DNA of 37,218 nucleotides, taken from Lachnospiraceae bacterium (lineage in GTDB: Bacteria > Bacillota > Clostridia > Lachnospirales > Lachnospiraceae). How positions within the stretch are numbered: position 1 is the stretch's first letter; each line of letters opens with the position of its first letter. Where the stretch lies: NCBI GenBank assembly GCA_910574885.1, contig CAJTDD010000039.1, positions 1 through 37,218 of the forward strand, read 5' to 3'. This document shows, piece by piece, positions 6,172-13,692 of the stretch. A model generated the notes under the pieces. That model did no database searches. It saw only the letters and a list, made by a program, of their open reading frames with translations, and had not been told where the DNA came from. A program made the position numbers and the translations under genes.

Positions 6172-7119
6172 TTACCATTTATTTCGTTTCTCATTATAAC
6201 CATCTACATGCACAGTCATCTGCGGGTACGGAATCTCAATCCCCTGTTCATCCAGCGTAAGCTTAATCGTCTCTAACAGACGCCACCTCGTCGGCCAGAA
6301 CTCCTCATTCTTCACCCACGCCCTTGCCCCAAGGATCACGGCGCTGTCGGCAAGCTCATCCACAAACACATTAATCTCTTCATCCTTCATCACACACGAA
6401 TCCGCCGTCAGTATCTCCTCAATCAGCGCCTTTGCCCTGCGAAGATCCGCCTGATAGGATATAGATACCTTGAGGTCGAGCCTTCTTTCTGCCTTCGCCG
6501 TCGCATTCGTCAGGCTGCTGTTGGTCAGCATCCCATTGGGTATGACGATCGTCTTGTTGTCAATGGTGCTAAGCTTCGTGTAGAAAATCTGAATCTCCTT
6601 CACAGTCCCTTCATTCTTATTGGTATCCTCAATAATATAATCTCCCACCTCAAAAGGCTTCAGAAGCAGAATCAGCACGCCGCCCGCAAAATTCGACAGA
6701 CTCCCCTGTAACGCAAGTCCAATGGCAACACCGCCCGATGCTAAAAGCGCCGCTACAGAAGCCGTATCCACGCCGAACTTCGCTGCAATACTGAAAATCA
6801 GCAGCGAATACAGCCCAACCTTTAAAAAGGAGTCCACAAACTGCACAACCCCTTTATCTGCACTGGAACGCTCAAGGGAGCGGCGCACCAGCTTTTGAAT
6901 CCACCGGATGATAATCCTCCCGATAAAAAATACCGCCAAAGCAATCAGGACACGCACGCCAAATCCCGCAAGTTTCGGGATACTGTCCTGGATATACCGC
7001 GCAAAACGCCCCACTTCCTCTACCGTATCCTGTGTCACTTCCGCCACTTCCCCTGCGGCATTTTCCGCCACTTCATTGGCAGTGATTGAGCCTTCGTCCA
7101 ACACCCTCAGCAGTATCAT
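6172..7119 (-). CDS. MscS-family mechanosensitive channel
   Basis: A 315-aa small-conductance mechanosensitive channel. After a soluble N-terminal stretch there are three membrane segments, about residues 50-70, 97-113 and 120-152. The last is the pore helix with the family signature (SVAALLASGGVAIGLALQGSLSNFAGG). The beta domain follows (FEVGDYI, then VKEIQIFYTKLSTIDNKTIVIPNG) and the alpha/beta vestibule domain (about 215-300, ending EIPYPQMTVHV). This is the short MscS type, which releases solutes on hypo-osmotic shock. Its start follows GGAAGGAAG, 27 bp after pgeF, and it is the last gene of the long leftward cluster. Confidence 0.9.
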   Translation of the reverse strand: MILLRVLDEGSITANEVAENAAGEVAEVTQDTVEEVGRFARYIQDSIPKLAGFGVRVLIALAVFFIGRIIIRWIQKLVRRSLERSSADKGVVQFVDSFLKVGLYSLLIFSIAAKFGVDTASVAALLASGGVAIGLALQGSLSNFAGGVLILLLKPFEVGDYIIEDTNKNEGTVKEIQIFYTKLSTIDNKTIVIPNGMLTNSSLTNATAKAERRLDLKVSISYQADLRRAKALIEEILTADSCVMKDEEINVFVDELADSAVILGARAWVKNEEFWPTRWRLLETIKLTLDEQGIEIPYPQMTVHVDGYNEKRNKW

Positions 7120-7146
7120 AGACTTCCTTCCTTTCTCTCCCCTTCT

Positions 7147-7983
7147 TTAGTACCGGAGTGCAAGAAACGCACTCAGATTCCCTCTGGCCGTCCCTGTACT
7201 GCGGTGGGAAAACAAAATGTCCGGGTTACAGTGGGTACACACATTTGTAACCGCAATCTGCTCTCTCCTGACCCCCGCTTCTGTCAGCACAATCTGGTTT
7301 GCCCTCCAAAGGTCAAGCTGATATTTCCCATCCGTCTTCTCATAGAACAACTCCTGCCACAGAGATTCGTCAAATGCCTCCTGAAATTCCCCTATCACGT
7401 CCCCGCTGACCTCATAGCACTCCTGGCAAATAGACGGCCCGATGGCGGCAAATACCTGCGCCGGGTCTGTCCCATACTGCTCCTGCATCAGCTCAAGCGT
7501 TACCTTTCCCATCCTGCCCACGGTTCCCCGCCATCCCGAATGGCTTAACCCGATAGCACGATGCACCGGATCAACAAAAAACAACGGCACACAGTCCGCA
7601 TAAAATGTCACCAGACAGATTCCCGGCACATCCGTCACCATCCCATCCGTATCAAGGAACTTTCCGCCCCGGTCCTTCTCCTCAACCACAGCCACATTCG
7701 TCGTGTGAGTCTGGTGCGTATATGTAAAATCCGTTGGTTCTACCCCGATGGCCGCGGCAATCCTGCGCCGGTTCTCCTCAATCGCCTCTGGCTCATCCCC
7801 TCTGGTCGTACTGATATTCATCGTCGCACAATGCCCCTTGCTGACGCCTCCAAGCCTTGTAGAAAATCCATGCCGCACAACGCCAGTCTGCTCTAACAGG
7901 GGAAAGGAAAGATAAGGGACGCCCTTTTCCTCTCTCTCATCAAATATATGCTGTCCATTCTTATATTTTAACCCAAGGCCCAT
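7147..7983 (-). CDS. pgeF: PgeF/LACC1-type purine nucleoside phosphorylase (YlmD)
   Basis: A 278-aa member of the DUF152/'polyphenol oxidase' family, whose studied members (YlmD, YfiH, LACC1) are zinc-dependent purine nucleoside phosphorylases/adenosine deaminases or peptidoglycan-editing enzymes. Zinc ligands are visible: His in THQTH (90 or 93), Cys131 in YADCVP and His148 in SHSGWRG, with the 17-residue Cys-His spacing of the family. The C-terminal NVCTHCNPDILFSHR is also characteristic. It follows yraN by 22 bp with GGAGG before the ATG. The physiological role is uncertain because the family has been reassigned more than once. Confidence 0.85.
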   Translation of the reverse strand: MGLGLKYKNGQHIFDEREEKGVPYLSFPLLEQTGVVRHGFSTRLGGVSKGHCATMNISTTRGDEPEAIEENRRRIAAAIGVEPTDFTYTHQTHTTNVAVVEEKDRGGKFLDTDGMVTDVPGICLVTFYADCVPLFFVDPVHRAIGLSHSGWRGTVGRMGKVTLELMQEQYGTDPAQVFAAIGPSICQECYEVSGDVIGEFQEAFDESLWQELFYEKTDGKYQLDLWRANQIVLTEAGVRREQIAVTNVCTHCNPDILFSHRSTGTARGNLSAFLALRY

Positions 7984-8005
7984 ATTTTATCCTCCATGAT
8001 TCGAT

Positions 8006-8371
8006 TCACATCCATCCTCCCGCATAATCAAATGCATCCTGATACAAAGTCACCGTATCCCCCTCAAAACTTACCACGTCAAACCGGCAGGCCCTATCAG
8101 GCAAACCATGGCTTTTCATATAATAGAGAGCGCACTTTGAAATCACACTCTGCTTCCTGAAGCCGACCGCCTCCGCCGGATGTCCCTTTCCGTTGCCCGC
8201 CCTGTATTTCACCTCGCAAAAGACCAGATATTCCCCATCCCTTGCAATGATGTCAATCTCGCCTGACCTGCACCGAAAATTATACTCCAGAATCTCATAC
8301 CCTTTCTCCTCCAGGTATGCCCCGGCCCTGCGCTCATACTTTTCACCGATTTTTCTCTTATTCTCTGCCAT
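8006..8371 (-). CDS. yraN: YraN/UPF0102 nuclease-like protein
   Basis: 121 aa from the start MAENKRKIGEKYERRAGAYLEEKGY. The frame extends upstream, but this methionine matches family N-termini and leaves 28 bp after rnhB. The UPF0102 fold is PD-(D/E)xK-like: E in GEIDIIARDGEYLVFCEVKYR supplies the D...ExK pattern, and KKQSVISKCALYYM-like residues follow. The family's function is unproven (DNA or RNA processing is suspected). It often neighbours rnhB, as here. Confidence 0.85.
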   Translation of the reverse strand: MAENKRKIGEKYERRAGAYLEEKGYEILEYNFRCRSGEIDIIARDGEYLVFCEVKYRAGNGKGHPAEAVGFRKQSVISKCALYYMKSHGLPDRACRFDVVSFEGDTVTLYQDAFDYAGGWM

Positions 8372-8399
8372 AGGATACCGCCGCCTCACATGCACCGCT

Positions 8400-9035
8400 T
8401 CATATATATTTCCCAACAAATGTCATCCTATGTATCGGAGAAACCCCAAGCTCCCGGATTCCTGCAATATGCGCTTTTGTCCCATATCCTTTATTGCTTG
8501 CAAAATCATACCCGGGAATCACACTGTCATATTCCACCATGAGGCGGTCCCGCGTCACCTTGGCGATAATGCTTGCCGCCGCAATCGACACGCTTTTTTC
8601 ATCCCCCTTGATAATCGGGACCTGAAAAATATCCACCTCCGGGATAGTAACGGCATCATTCAGAAGAACATCCGGGCGTACACTTAGATTCGCAATCGCC
8701 TTTCGCATCGCCTCATAAGTCGCCTGAAGGATATTAATCTCGTCAATCCGCGCCGGGCTTACCATCCCAATTCCCGCCGCAACCGCCTTCTCCATAATCT
8801 CATCGTACAGAACTTCCCGCTTCTTCTCCGAGAGCTTTTTTGAGTCGTTCACCCATAAAATTTCACAGTCTTTGGGCAGGATTACCGCCCCAGCCACAAC
8901 CGGTCCCGCAAGCGGTCCCCTGCCCACTTCATCTATCCCGCAGATATATCCGTATTTCTCATACTCTTTCTCATAAGCGCGCATCGCCTCAAGCCTCGCC
9001 CGCTCCTTCGCAAGCTTCTCTTCCCGCTTATTCAT
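8400..9035 (-). CDS. rnhB: Ribonuclease HII
   Basis: Removes ribonucleotides and RNA primers from DNA-RNA hybrids. The 211-aa sequence has the RNase HII signature CGIDEVGRGPLAGPVVAGAV with D35 and E36, then D127 in LLNDAV and D163 in VTRDRLM, completing the DEDD metal site. An N-terminal Lys/Glu/Arg-rich helix (1-28) precedes the catalytic domain. The start overlaps the end of lepB by 8 bp, indicating coupled translation. Confidence 0.95.
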   Translation of the reverse strand: MNKREEKLAKERARLEAMRAYEKEYEKYGYICGIDEVGRGPLAGPVVAGAVILPKDCEILWVNDSKKLSEKKREVLYDEIMEKAVAAGIGMVSPARIDEINILQATYEAMRKAIANLSVRPDVLLNDAVTIPEVDIFQVPIIKGDEKSVSIAAASIIAKVTRDRLMVEYDSVIPGYDFASNKGYGTKAHIAGIRELGVSPIHRMTFVGKYI

Positions 9036-9621
9036 GGCGGATTACCCCCAGACTGTCAAAGGGATAAATCCGTACCCATGCTTTTCCAATCAAGTTCTCC
9101 CGTTTCAGCACGCCAACGCTTGCATCGCGGCTGTCAGAGCTGTGATTCCGGTTATCCCCAAGCACGAAATATTCATCCTCCCCCAGTTGGATTGGCGTCG
9201 CCGCAATCCCCGGGGAATCCATCACCTCCGCGCCGTAGACGTCGCTTGACAAAATCTCCCCGTCCACATAGGTATAGCCGTCCACCACCTGAACCGTCTC
9301 GCCCGGAAGCCCGATGATTCTCTTGATATAAAATGTATTCTCCTCATGCTGGTAGGGAAATACGATAATATCATAACGTTTCGGCTCCCAAAAACGATAG
9401 GACAGCTTATCCACGATAAGATTGTCACCGTCACTTAACGTAGTCTCCATGGAGGAGCCGCTGACCCGCGTCCTCTGTCCGACAAATGTGATAATCAGGT
9501 ATGTCAGCCCGATAATGATCAGTATATATAAGACCCAACCTCCCAGTTCCCGGAGGATGCCCTTCTCTTCTTCCTGCCTTTCCATTACTACTGTCTCCTT
9601 CTTCCTGTCTTCTACAGACAT
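9028..9621 (-). CDS. lepB: Signal peptidase I (first of two)
   Basis: Membrane serine protease that removes Sec/Tat signal peptides. It has 197 aa, one N-terminal membrane segment (about 29-48, GWVLYILIIIGLTYLIITFV) and then the catalytic domain: nucleophile Ser57 in VSGSSMETTL, general base Lys100 in YIKRIIGLPGE, and FVLGDNRNHSSDSR. The active site faces outside. A second lepB lies just upstream with rbgA between; the two share the fold but differ clearly, so they are paralogues rather than a fresh duplication. AGGAAG precedes the ATG. Confidence 0.95.
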   Translation of the reverse strand: MSVEDRKKETVVMERQEEEKGILRELGGWVLYILIIIGLTYLIITFVGQRTRVSGSSMETTLSDGDNLIVDKLSYRFWEPKRYDIIVFPYQHEENTFYIKRIIGLPGETVQVVDGYTYVDGEILSSDVYGAEVMDSPGIAATPIQLGEDEYFVLGDNRNHSSDSRDASVGVLKRENLIGKAWVRIYPFDSLGVIRHE

Positions 9622-9625
9622 TCTA

Positions 9626-10480
9626 TCACACTTCCTGGGGATATTCCAGCGTCAGCCGCCCAATCCTTCCGCTGCGAAAATCATCCAGCAGAAGAAGCGC
9701 CGCTTTTCCCGTATCCAGCTCATTTCCCCGCAGAAGACAATGCCTGCTGCGCGCAATCTCTTCCAGCATACGGTACGGGCTTGCATCCACAGCCGGCTCC
9801 AGACGGTACTTCTCCTTTAGCCTCCCCGGATAATTCGCCTCCAGCACACGTAAAAGCTCCGCCGCCAGTTCCTCCGTATTCAGAATCTCATCCTTCATAG
9901 ACCCGATAAAGGCCATCATAAGCCCCACTTGCTGGTCTTCAAACTTTGGCCACAGAATCCCCGGAGTATCCAGAAGCTCCACCTGCTTATTCAGGCGAAT
10001 CCACTGCTTTCCCTTCGTGACTCCCGGCTTATTTCCAGTCTTTGCACAAGCCTTGCCTGCAAGGGAATTAATAAATGTGGACTTGCCCACATTGGGAATC
10101 CCTACTACCATCGCCCGCACAGGACGGTTCAGAATTCCTCTCTTCCTATCCCGCTCAATCTTCTCCCTGCACGCTTCCTGAATCACCTCGTGGACCGGCT
10201 TCATACCGCTGTTCTTCCTGGAATTCACCTTCGCCACAAGATAACCCCTGTCCCTGAAATACGCTTCCCAGGCGTCGTTCCACCGCTCCTCGGCAAGATC
10301 AGCCTTATTAAGAAGAATCAACCTCGCCTTATTCTTCCCAAGCTCATCAATATCCGGATTCCGGCTGCTAAGAGGAATCCTCGCGTCCACAAGCTCAATC
10401 ACAAGGTCAACCAGCTTCATATTCTCCTGCATCATCCGTTTTGCCTTCGTCATATGGCCCGGATACCATTGAAAATGCAT
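9626..10480 (-). CDS. rbgA: Ribosome biogenesis GTPase RbgA/YlqF
   Basis: A 284-aa circularly permuted GTPase needed for late 50S assembly in Bacillus. The order is G4 (NKAD, 58-61), then G1 (GIPNVGKST, about 128-136), then G3 (DTPGILWP), with the characteristic N-terminus MHFQWYPGHMTKAK and the C-terminal ANTAR-like RNA-binding region (about 205-284). Five bp separate it from the upstream lepB stop, and AAGGAG precedes the start. Association with rplS and signal peptidases is standard in Firmicutes. Confidence 0.95.
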   Translation of the reverse strand: MHFQWYPGHMTKAKRMMQENMKLVDLVIELVDARIPLSSRNPDIDELGKNKARLILLNKADLAEERWNDAWEAYFRDRGYLVAKVNSRKNSGMKPVHEVIQEACREKIERDRKRGILNRPVRAMVVGIPNVGKSTFINSLAGKACAKTGNKPGVTKGKQWIRLNKQVELLDTPGILWPKFEDQQVGLMMAFIGSMKDEILNTEELAAELLRVLEANYPGRLKEKYRLEPAVDASPYRMLEEIARSRHCLLRGNELDTGKAALLLLDDFRSGRIGRLTLEYPQEV

Positions 10481-10485
10481 ACTTC

Positions 10486-11094
10486 CTACTCCTTATGTTT
10501 TATCCATCCAAAATGTTCCCCAAAGGAAATAACAAACCACGCTTTCCCATAAATATATTCCCGCTTCACATTCCCCACGTCCGCATTCCGGCTGTCCTCA
10601 CTGCTCGCCCGGTTATCTCCCAGGACAAAATATTCATCACCGGCAAGCTTCACCTTCTCCTTCACAATCCCCACGTCGTCAATGTCCGTCGTTACGTACC
10701 CTTCCTCCAACTTCTCTCCGTCGATATAAATTCGGTTTTCCATAATCTCCACCGTCTCCCCCGGCAGACCGATGATACGCTTCGTATAATAATGGACATT
10801 CTCATTCCCCTTGGGTTTAAATACAATAATATCCCCACGTTTCGGAGTCGTGGCATTATAAATAATCCGATTTACCAAAACCACGTCCCCGTTGCCAAGG
10901 ACAGGCTTCATGGAATCCCCAACAGTGCTGACCTGCTGCCCAAAATACCAGACACACACAAACGCCAGAAGGCATGCCACGCCAATCTTGAATATCCATA
11001 TCCCAATCGCCGCAAGCTTCTGTAGGTCGATGCGGAATTTGAATTTCTTTCTTCTGATTTTCTTAAAAAAACGTCTATTCCGTCTGCGTCCCAT
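10486..11094 (-). CDS. lepB: Signal peptidase I (second)
   Basis: A 202-aa type I signal peptidase. A very basic cytoplasmic N-terminus (MGRRRNRRFFKKIRRKKFKF) leads into one membrane segment (about 28-50), then catalytic Ser61 in TVGDSMKPVL, Lys105 in YYTKRIIGLPGE and FVLGDNRASSEDSR. It is separated from rplS by a terminator-like hairpin, so it probably begins a sub-operon lepB-rbgA-lepB-rnhB-yraN-pgeF-mscS. Two signal peptidases may divide substrates or growth stages (inferred). Confidence 0.95.
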   Translation of the reverse strand: MGRRRNRRFFKKIRRKKFKFRIDLQKLAAIGIWIFKIGVACLLAFVCVWYFGQQVSTVGDSMKPVLGNGDVVLVNRIIYNATTPKRGDIIVFKPKGNENVHYYTKRIIGLPGETVEIMENRIYIDGEKLEEGYVTTDIDDVGIVKEKVKLAGDEYFVLGDNRASSEDSRNADVGNVKREYIYGKAWFVISFGEHFGWIKHKE

Positions 11095-11112
11095 TTACTC
11101 CCCTTATAACAG

Positions 11113-11148
11113 AAAAAGGACAATATACGCTATGTACTTGTCCTTTTT
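11113..11148 (-). terminator. Terminator after rplS
   Basis: A 10-bp perfect stem AAAAAGGACA/TGTCCTTTTT (11113-11122, 11139-11148) with a 16-nt loop, located between rplS and the second lepB. On the minus strand the stem ends in five T's. It separates the ribosomal part of the cluster from the secretion/RNase part. Confidence 0.7.
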
Positions 11149-11158
11149 AACCCGTCTC

Positions 11159-11506
11159 TTATTTTACTAACTCTTTTACCTTCGCCTTCTTGCCGACACG
11201 GTCTCTCAAGTAGAACAGTTTCGCCCTTCTAACCTTACCTCTTCTTACAACCTCAACCTTCTCAACGTTTGGTGAGTGAAGCGGCCATGTCTTCTCAACG
11301 CCGACACCGTTAGAATTCTTCCTTACAGTAAATGTAGCTCTTGAACCGCCCCCCTGTTTCTTCAGGACTGTTCCCTCAAACACCTGAACTCTCTCGCGGT
11401 TTCCTTCTTTAATCTTGCCGTATACCTTAACGGTATCTCCCACGCGGAACTCCGGCGCATTCTCTTTTAACTGCTCTTCTTCAATCTTCTTAATAATATC
11501 GTTCAT
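11159..11506 (-). CDS. rplS: Ribosomal protein L19
   Basis: A 115-aa 50S subunit protein at the 30S interface, full length for the family. Signature stretches are FRVGDTVKVYGKIKEG, RVQVFEGTVLKKQGGGSRATFTVRK, the conserved VGVEKTWPLHSPNVEKVEVVRRG, and the basic RRAKLFYLRDRVGKKAKVKE. AGGAGG lies just before the start. Confidence 0.97.
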   Translation of the reverse strand: MNDIIKKIEEEQLKENAPEFRVGDTVKVYGKIKEGNRERVQVFEGTVLKKQGGGSRATFTVRKNSNGVGVEKTWPLHSPNVEKVEVVRRGKVRRAKLFYLRDRVGKKAKVKELVK

Positions 11507-11578
11507 TGTGTGACCTCCTTTTATTCCGGATGTTCTTAATACATACGTACCAGAGGACCATCTCTCTTCTTCACAACG
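11507..11578 (-). promoter_or_regulatory. rplS leader, possible L19 leader element
   Basis: 72 bp between trmD and rplS on the minus strand contain short complementary segments (AGAG..CTCT and GTATGT..ACATCC) and a good Shine-Dalgarno. Firmicutes carry a conserved L19 leader RNA here. I see folding potential but cannot confirm the consensus by eye. Confidence 0.3.
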
Positions 11579-11580
11579 TT

Positions 11581-12390
11581 TTATATTTTACCACATTCGC
11601 CGTCTCTTGACAAGAGTTTTCTCTCATTTTCCGTAAGCTCGGCTTTTTCAAGCAAATCCGGCCGAAGCTTTGCCGTCCTTAACACCGACTGTTCCCTGCG
11701 CCACTTCTCAATATTTCCATGATGCCCTGACAGCAGAATCTCAGGAACCCGCTTATCATGCCAGATTTCCGGCCGGGAATACTGGGGATATTCCAGCAGG
11801 TTATCCTGAAAACTTTCAAACTCTGCCGACACGTCATTGTGGAGGACGCCCGGCACCAGCCGGGAAATGGCATCTACCATAATCATAGCAGGCAGTTCCC
11901 CGCCCGTGAGGATGTAATCGCCGATAGACACATAATCTGTCACAATCTCCTCCACCACACGCTCGTCAATCCCCTCGTAATGGCCGCACAGGAAAATAAG
12001 CTCCTGCTCTTTTGCAAGCTCCGCTGCCATTCCCTGATTAAACGTCCTGCCCTGGGGAGAGAGGTAGATAACCCTCGGCTTTTTCGTTTCCCTGGGATTT
12101 TCTTCCTCCCTGTCTGGTATCCGCTCTTCTTGGCATACGTTCCCCCGCCGGGAAATGAGCATCTCCTCTACAGCCTTATACGCCTGATATACCGGTTCCG
12201 CCTGCATCAGCATCCCCGCGCCGCCGCCGTAAGGATAGTCGTCCACACTGTTATGCTTGTTAAACGCATAATCCCTGATGTTAACCGCATCAATGGACAG
12301 AATCCCTTTGTCCATGGCCCTTCCGATAATGCTGGTGTTCAATCCCTGCATCACCATTTCCGGAAATAACGTCATAATATAAAAATGCAT
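11581..12390 (-). CDS. trmD: tRNA (guanine37-N1)-methyltransferase
   Basis: Methylates G37 next to the anticodon to prevent +1 frameshifting. 269 aa from MHFYIMTLFPEMV (an AGGAG eight bases before supports this over an upstream ATG). SPOUT-fold trefoil-knot motifs are present: YPYGGGAGMLMQAEP, IYLSPQGRTFNQ, LCGHYEGIDERV and SIGDYILTGGELPAM. The loop around residues 85-105 is enlarged (CQEERIPDREEENPRE). It follows rimM, the usual order. Confidence 0.96.
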   Translation of the reverse strand: MHFYIMTLFPEMVMQGLNTSIIGRAMDKGILSIDAVNIRDYAFNKHNSVDDYPYGGGAGMLMQAEPVYQAYKAVEEMLISRRGNVCQEERIPDREEENPRETKKPRVIYLSPQGRTFNQGMAAELAKEQELIFLCGHYEGIDERVVEEIVTDYVSIGDYILTGGELPAMIMVDAISRLVPGVLHNDVSAEFESFQDNLLEYPQYSRPEIWHDKRVPEILLSGHHGNIEKWRREQSVLRTAKLRPDLLEKAELTENERKLLSRDGECGKI

Positions 12391-12455
12391 CTTCTTGCTC
12401 CTACATCCTTTCATCTACTTGCGGCAAACCACAGGCTGCCATGGATTTGAAATTG

Positions 12456-12962
12456 TTAAATCAGCCCGTCCATCACATGAATCTTCATCTTCCTGCCCGG
12501 AATATCTACCTCTAAAATACATTCCTTGATTGCCGGCACGAGAACCTCGCCTGCCGACGGATGGTCAATCACATACACGTCGTTTGCCCCGGTCGCCATC
12601 ACATCCTTCAGGACGCCAAAATCCTCCCCCTCATCCGTCGTCACCTGTATCCCAATCATATCCGTGATATAATACTCGTCCTCTTCAAGAGGAACCGCCT
12701 CACTGCGCTCTACCAGAAGCGGGCAGCGTTTATATCGTTCCACATCATTGATGTTATCATAGCCCTTGAATTTTAGGATCACAAACTGTTTGAAAAACTT
12801 GACGTTCTCAATCTCCAAGGGCAGCGTCTCTTTTCCCGTATCCAGAAGCACATGTTTTAAGTCCTGAAACCGCGTGGGATCATCCGTCGTCGGAAATACT
12901 TTCACTTCTCCGCGGATTCCGTGTGTCTGGGTGATGACTCCGACCTGTAATAATTCTTCCAT
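12456..12962 (-). CDS. rimM: 16S rRNA processing protein RimM
   Basis: A 168-aa 30S maturation factor that binds S19. The N-terminal beta-barrel has the signature VGVITQTHGIRGEVKVFPTTDDPTRF, and the C-terminal PRC-barrel contains DMIGIQV ... GANDVYVID ... EVLVPAIKECILEVDI. It has the usual length and sits between khpA and trmD. Confidence 0.96.
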   Translation of the reverse strand: MEELLQVGVITQTHGIRGEVKVFPTTDDPTRFQDLKHVLLDTGKETLPLEIENVKFFKQFVILKFKGYDNINDVERYKRCPLLVERSEAVPLEEDEYYITDMIGIQVTTDEGEDFGVLKDVMATGANDVYVIDHPSAGEVLVPAIKECILEVDIPGRKMKIHVMDGLI

Positions 12963-13005
12963 AGCTTCCTATCTCCTAACATACACTCACTGAAAGTTTA
13001 AATAA

Positions 13006-13034
13006 GGACAGAACACAATATCTTGCGTCTGTCC
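13006..13034 (-). terminator. Hairpin between khpA and rimM
   Basis: A 7-bp stem GGACAGA/TCTGTCC followed on the minus strand by TTATTT. It is weak and probably an attenuator or partial terminator within the operon. Confidence 0.35.
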
Positions 13035-13058
13035 CCCGGATAAATGGCATCCATTACC

Positions 13059-13289
13059 TTAATCCATAATGTCAACGATAACTTTCTTATCCTCTTTTGC
13101 GGCCGCAGCCTTCACAACCGAGCGGATCGCCTTGGCAATGCGCCCCTGCTTACCAATCACTTTTCCCATATCGAAATCGGCGACATGTACCTCCAGGACG
13201 ATCGTCTTCTTCTCTTCCTTCTCAGTCACAACCACACTGTCAGGATCGTCAACCAAAGCTTTCGTAATGACTTCAACCAACTCTTTCAT
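13059..13289 (-). CDS. khpA: KH-domain RNA-binding protein KhpA
   Basis: A 76-aa single KH domain (YlqC/KhpA) from MKELVEVITKALVDD; AGGTG precedes this ATG, so I prefer it to the ATG 15 bp upstream. The GxxG loop is visible in VIGKQGRIAKAIRSV. In other Firmicutes KhpA pairs with KhpB and acts as an RNA chaperone influencing cell size and sRNA biology. The gene lies 3' of rpsP, as is universal in the phylum. Confidence 0.93.
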   Translation of the reverse strand: MKELVEVITKALVDDPDSVVVTEKEEKKTIVLEVHVADFDMGKVIGKQGRIAKAIRSVVKAAAAKEDKKVIVDIMD

Positions 13290-13307
13290 AATCAAGCACC
13301 TCAAGAT

Positions 13308-13553
13308 TTATTTTTCAATTCCCGCAATCTTAAAGATCTTGTTTACAACTTCCGTCGGCTGTGCGCCGTTGTTCAGCCACTTCTTAGCAGCTTCCTCGTC
13401 TACCTTGATTGCGCTTGGCTCACAATTCGGATCATAAGTTCCAATCTCGTCAATAAACTTTCCGTCTCTTGGGGATCTTGAATCAGCTACGATAATTCTA
13501 TAAAAAGGAGCCTTTTTCTGTCCCATTCTTCTTAACCTGATCTTTACTGCCAT
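13308..13553 (-). CDS. rpsP: Ribosomal protein S16
   Basis: 81 aa, full length. The N-terminus AVKIRLRRMGQKKAPFYRIIVADSRSPRDGKFIDEIGTYDP is the family signature. It stabilises the 30S body. TGGAGG precedes the start, and the gene is 139 bp after ffh. Confidence 0.97.
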   Translation of the reverse strand: MAVKIRLRRMGQKKAPFYRIIVADSRSPRDGKFIDEIGTYDPNCEPSAIKVDEEAAKKWLNNGAQPTEVVNKIFKIAGIEK

Positions 13554-13630
13554 TGTATTCTACCTCCATAAAATATAAAATTCTTACGGAAAACCTGTCC
13601 ATTGCGGTTCCCCGCTTACTGTGTATTTAT

Positions 13631-13652
13631 ATAACGCGCCATGCGCGGTTAT
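13631..13652 (-). other. Strong hairpin between ffh and rpsP
   Basis: A 9-bp stem with a one-base bulge (ATAAC/GTTAT plus GCGC/GCGC, 3-nt loop) lies in the 139-bp ffh-rpsP gap. There is no T-tract, so RNA processing or attenuation is more likely than a full stop. I see no convincing promoter in this gap. Confidence 0.4.
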
Positions 13653-13692
13653 ACCATTTCACGAATGGCCGGCAAGGTACTCTTCCCTGTGT

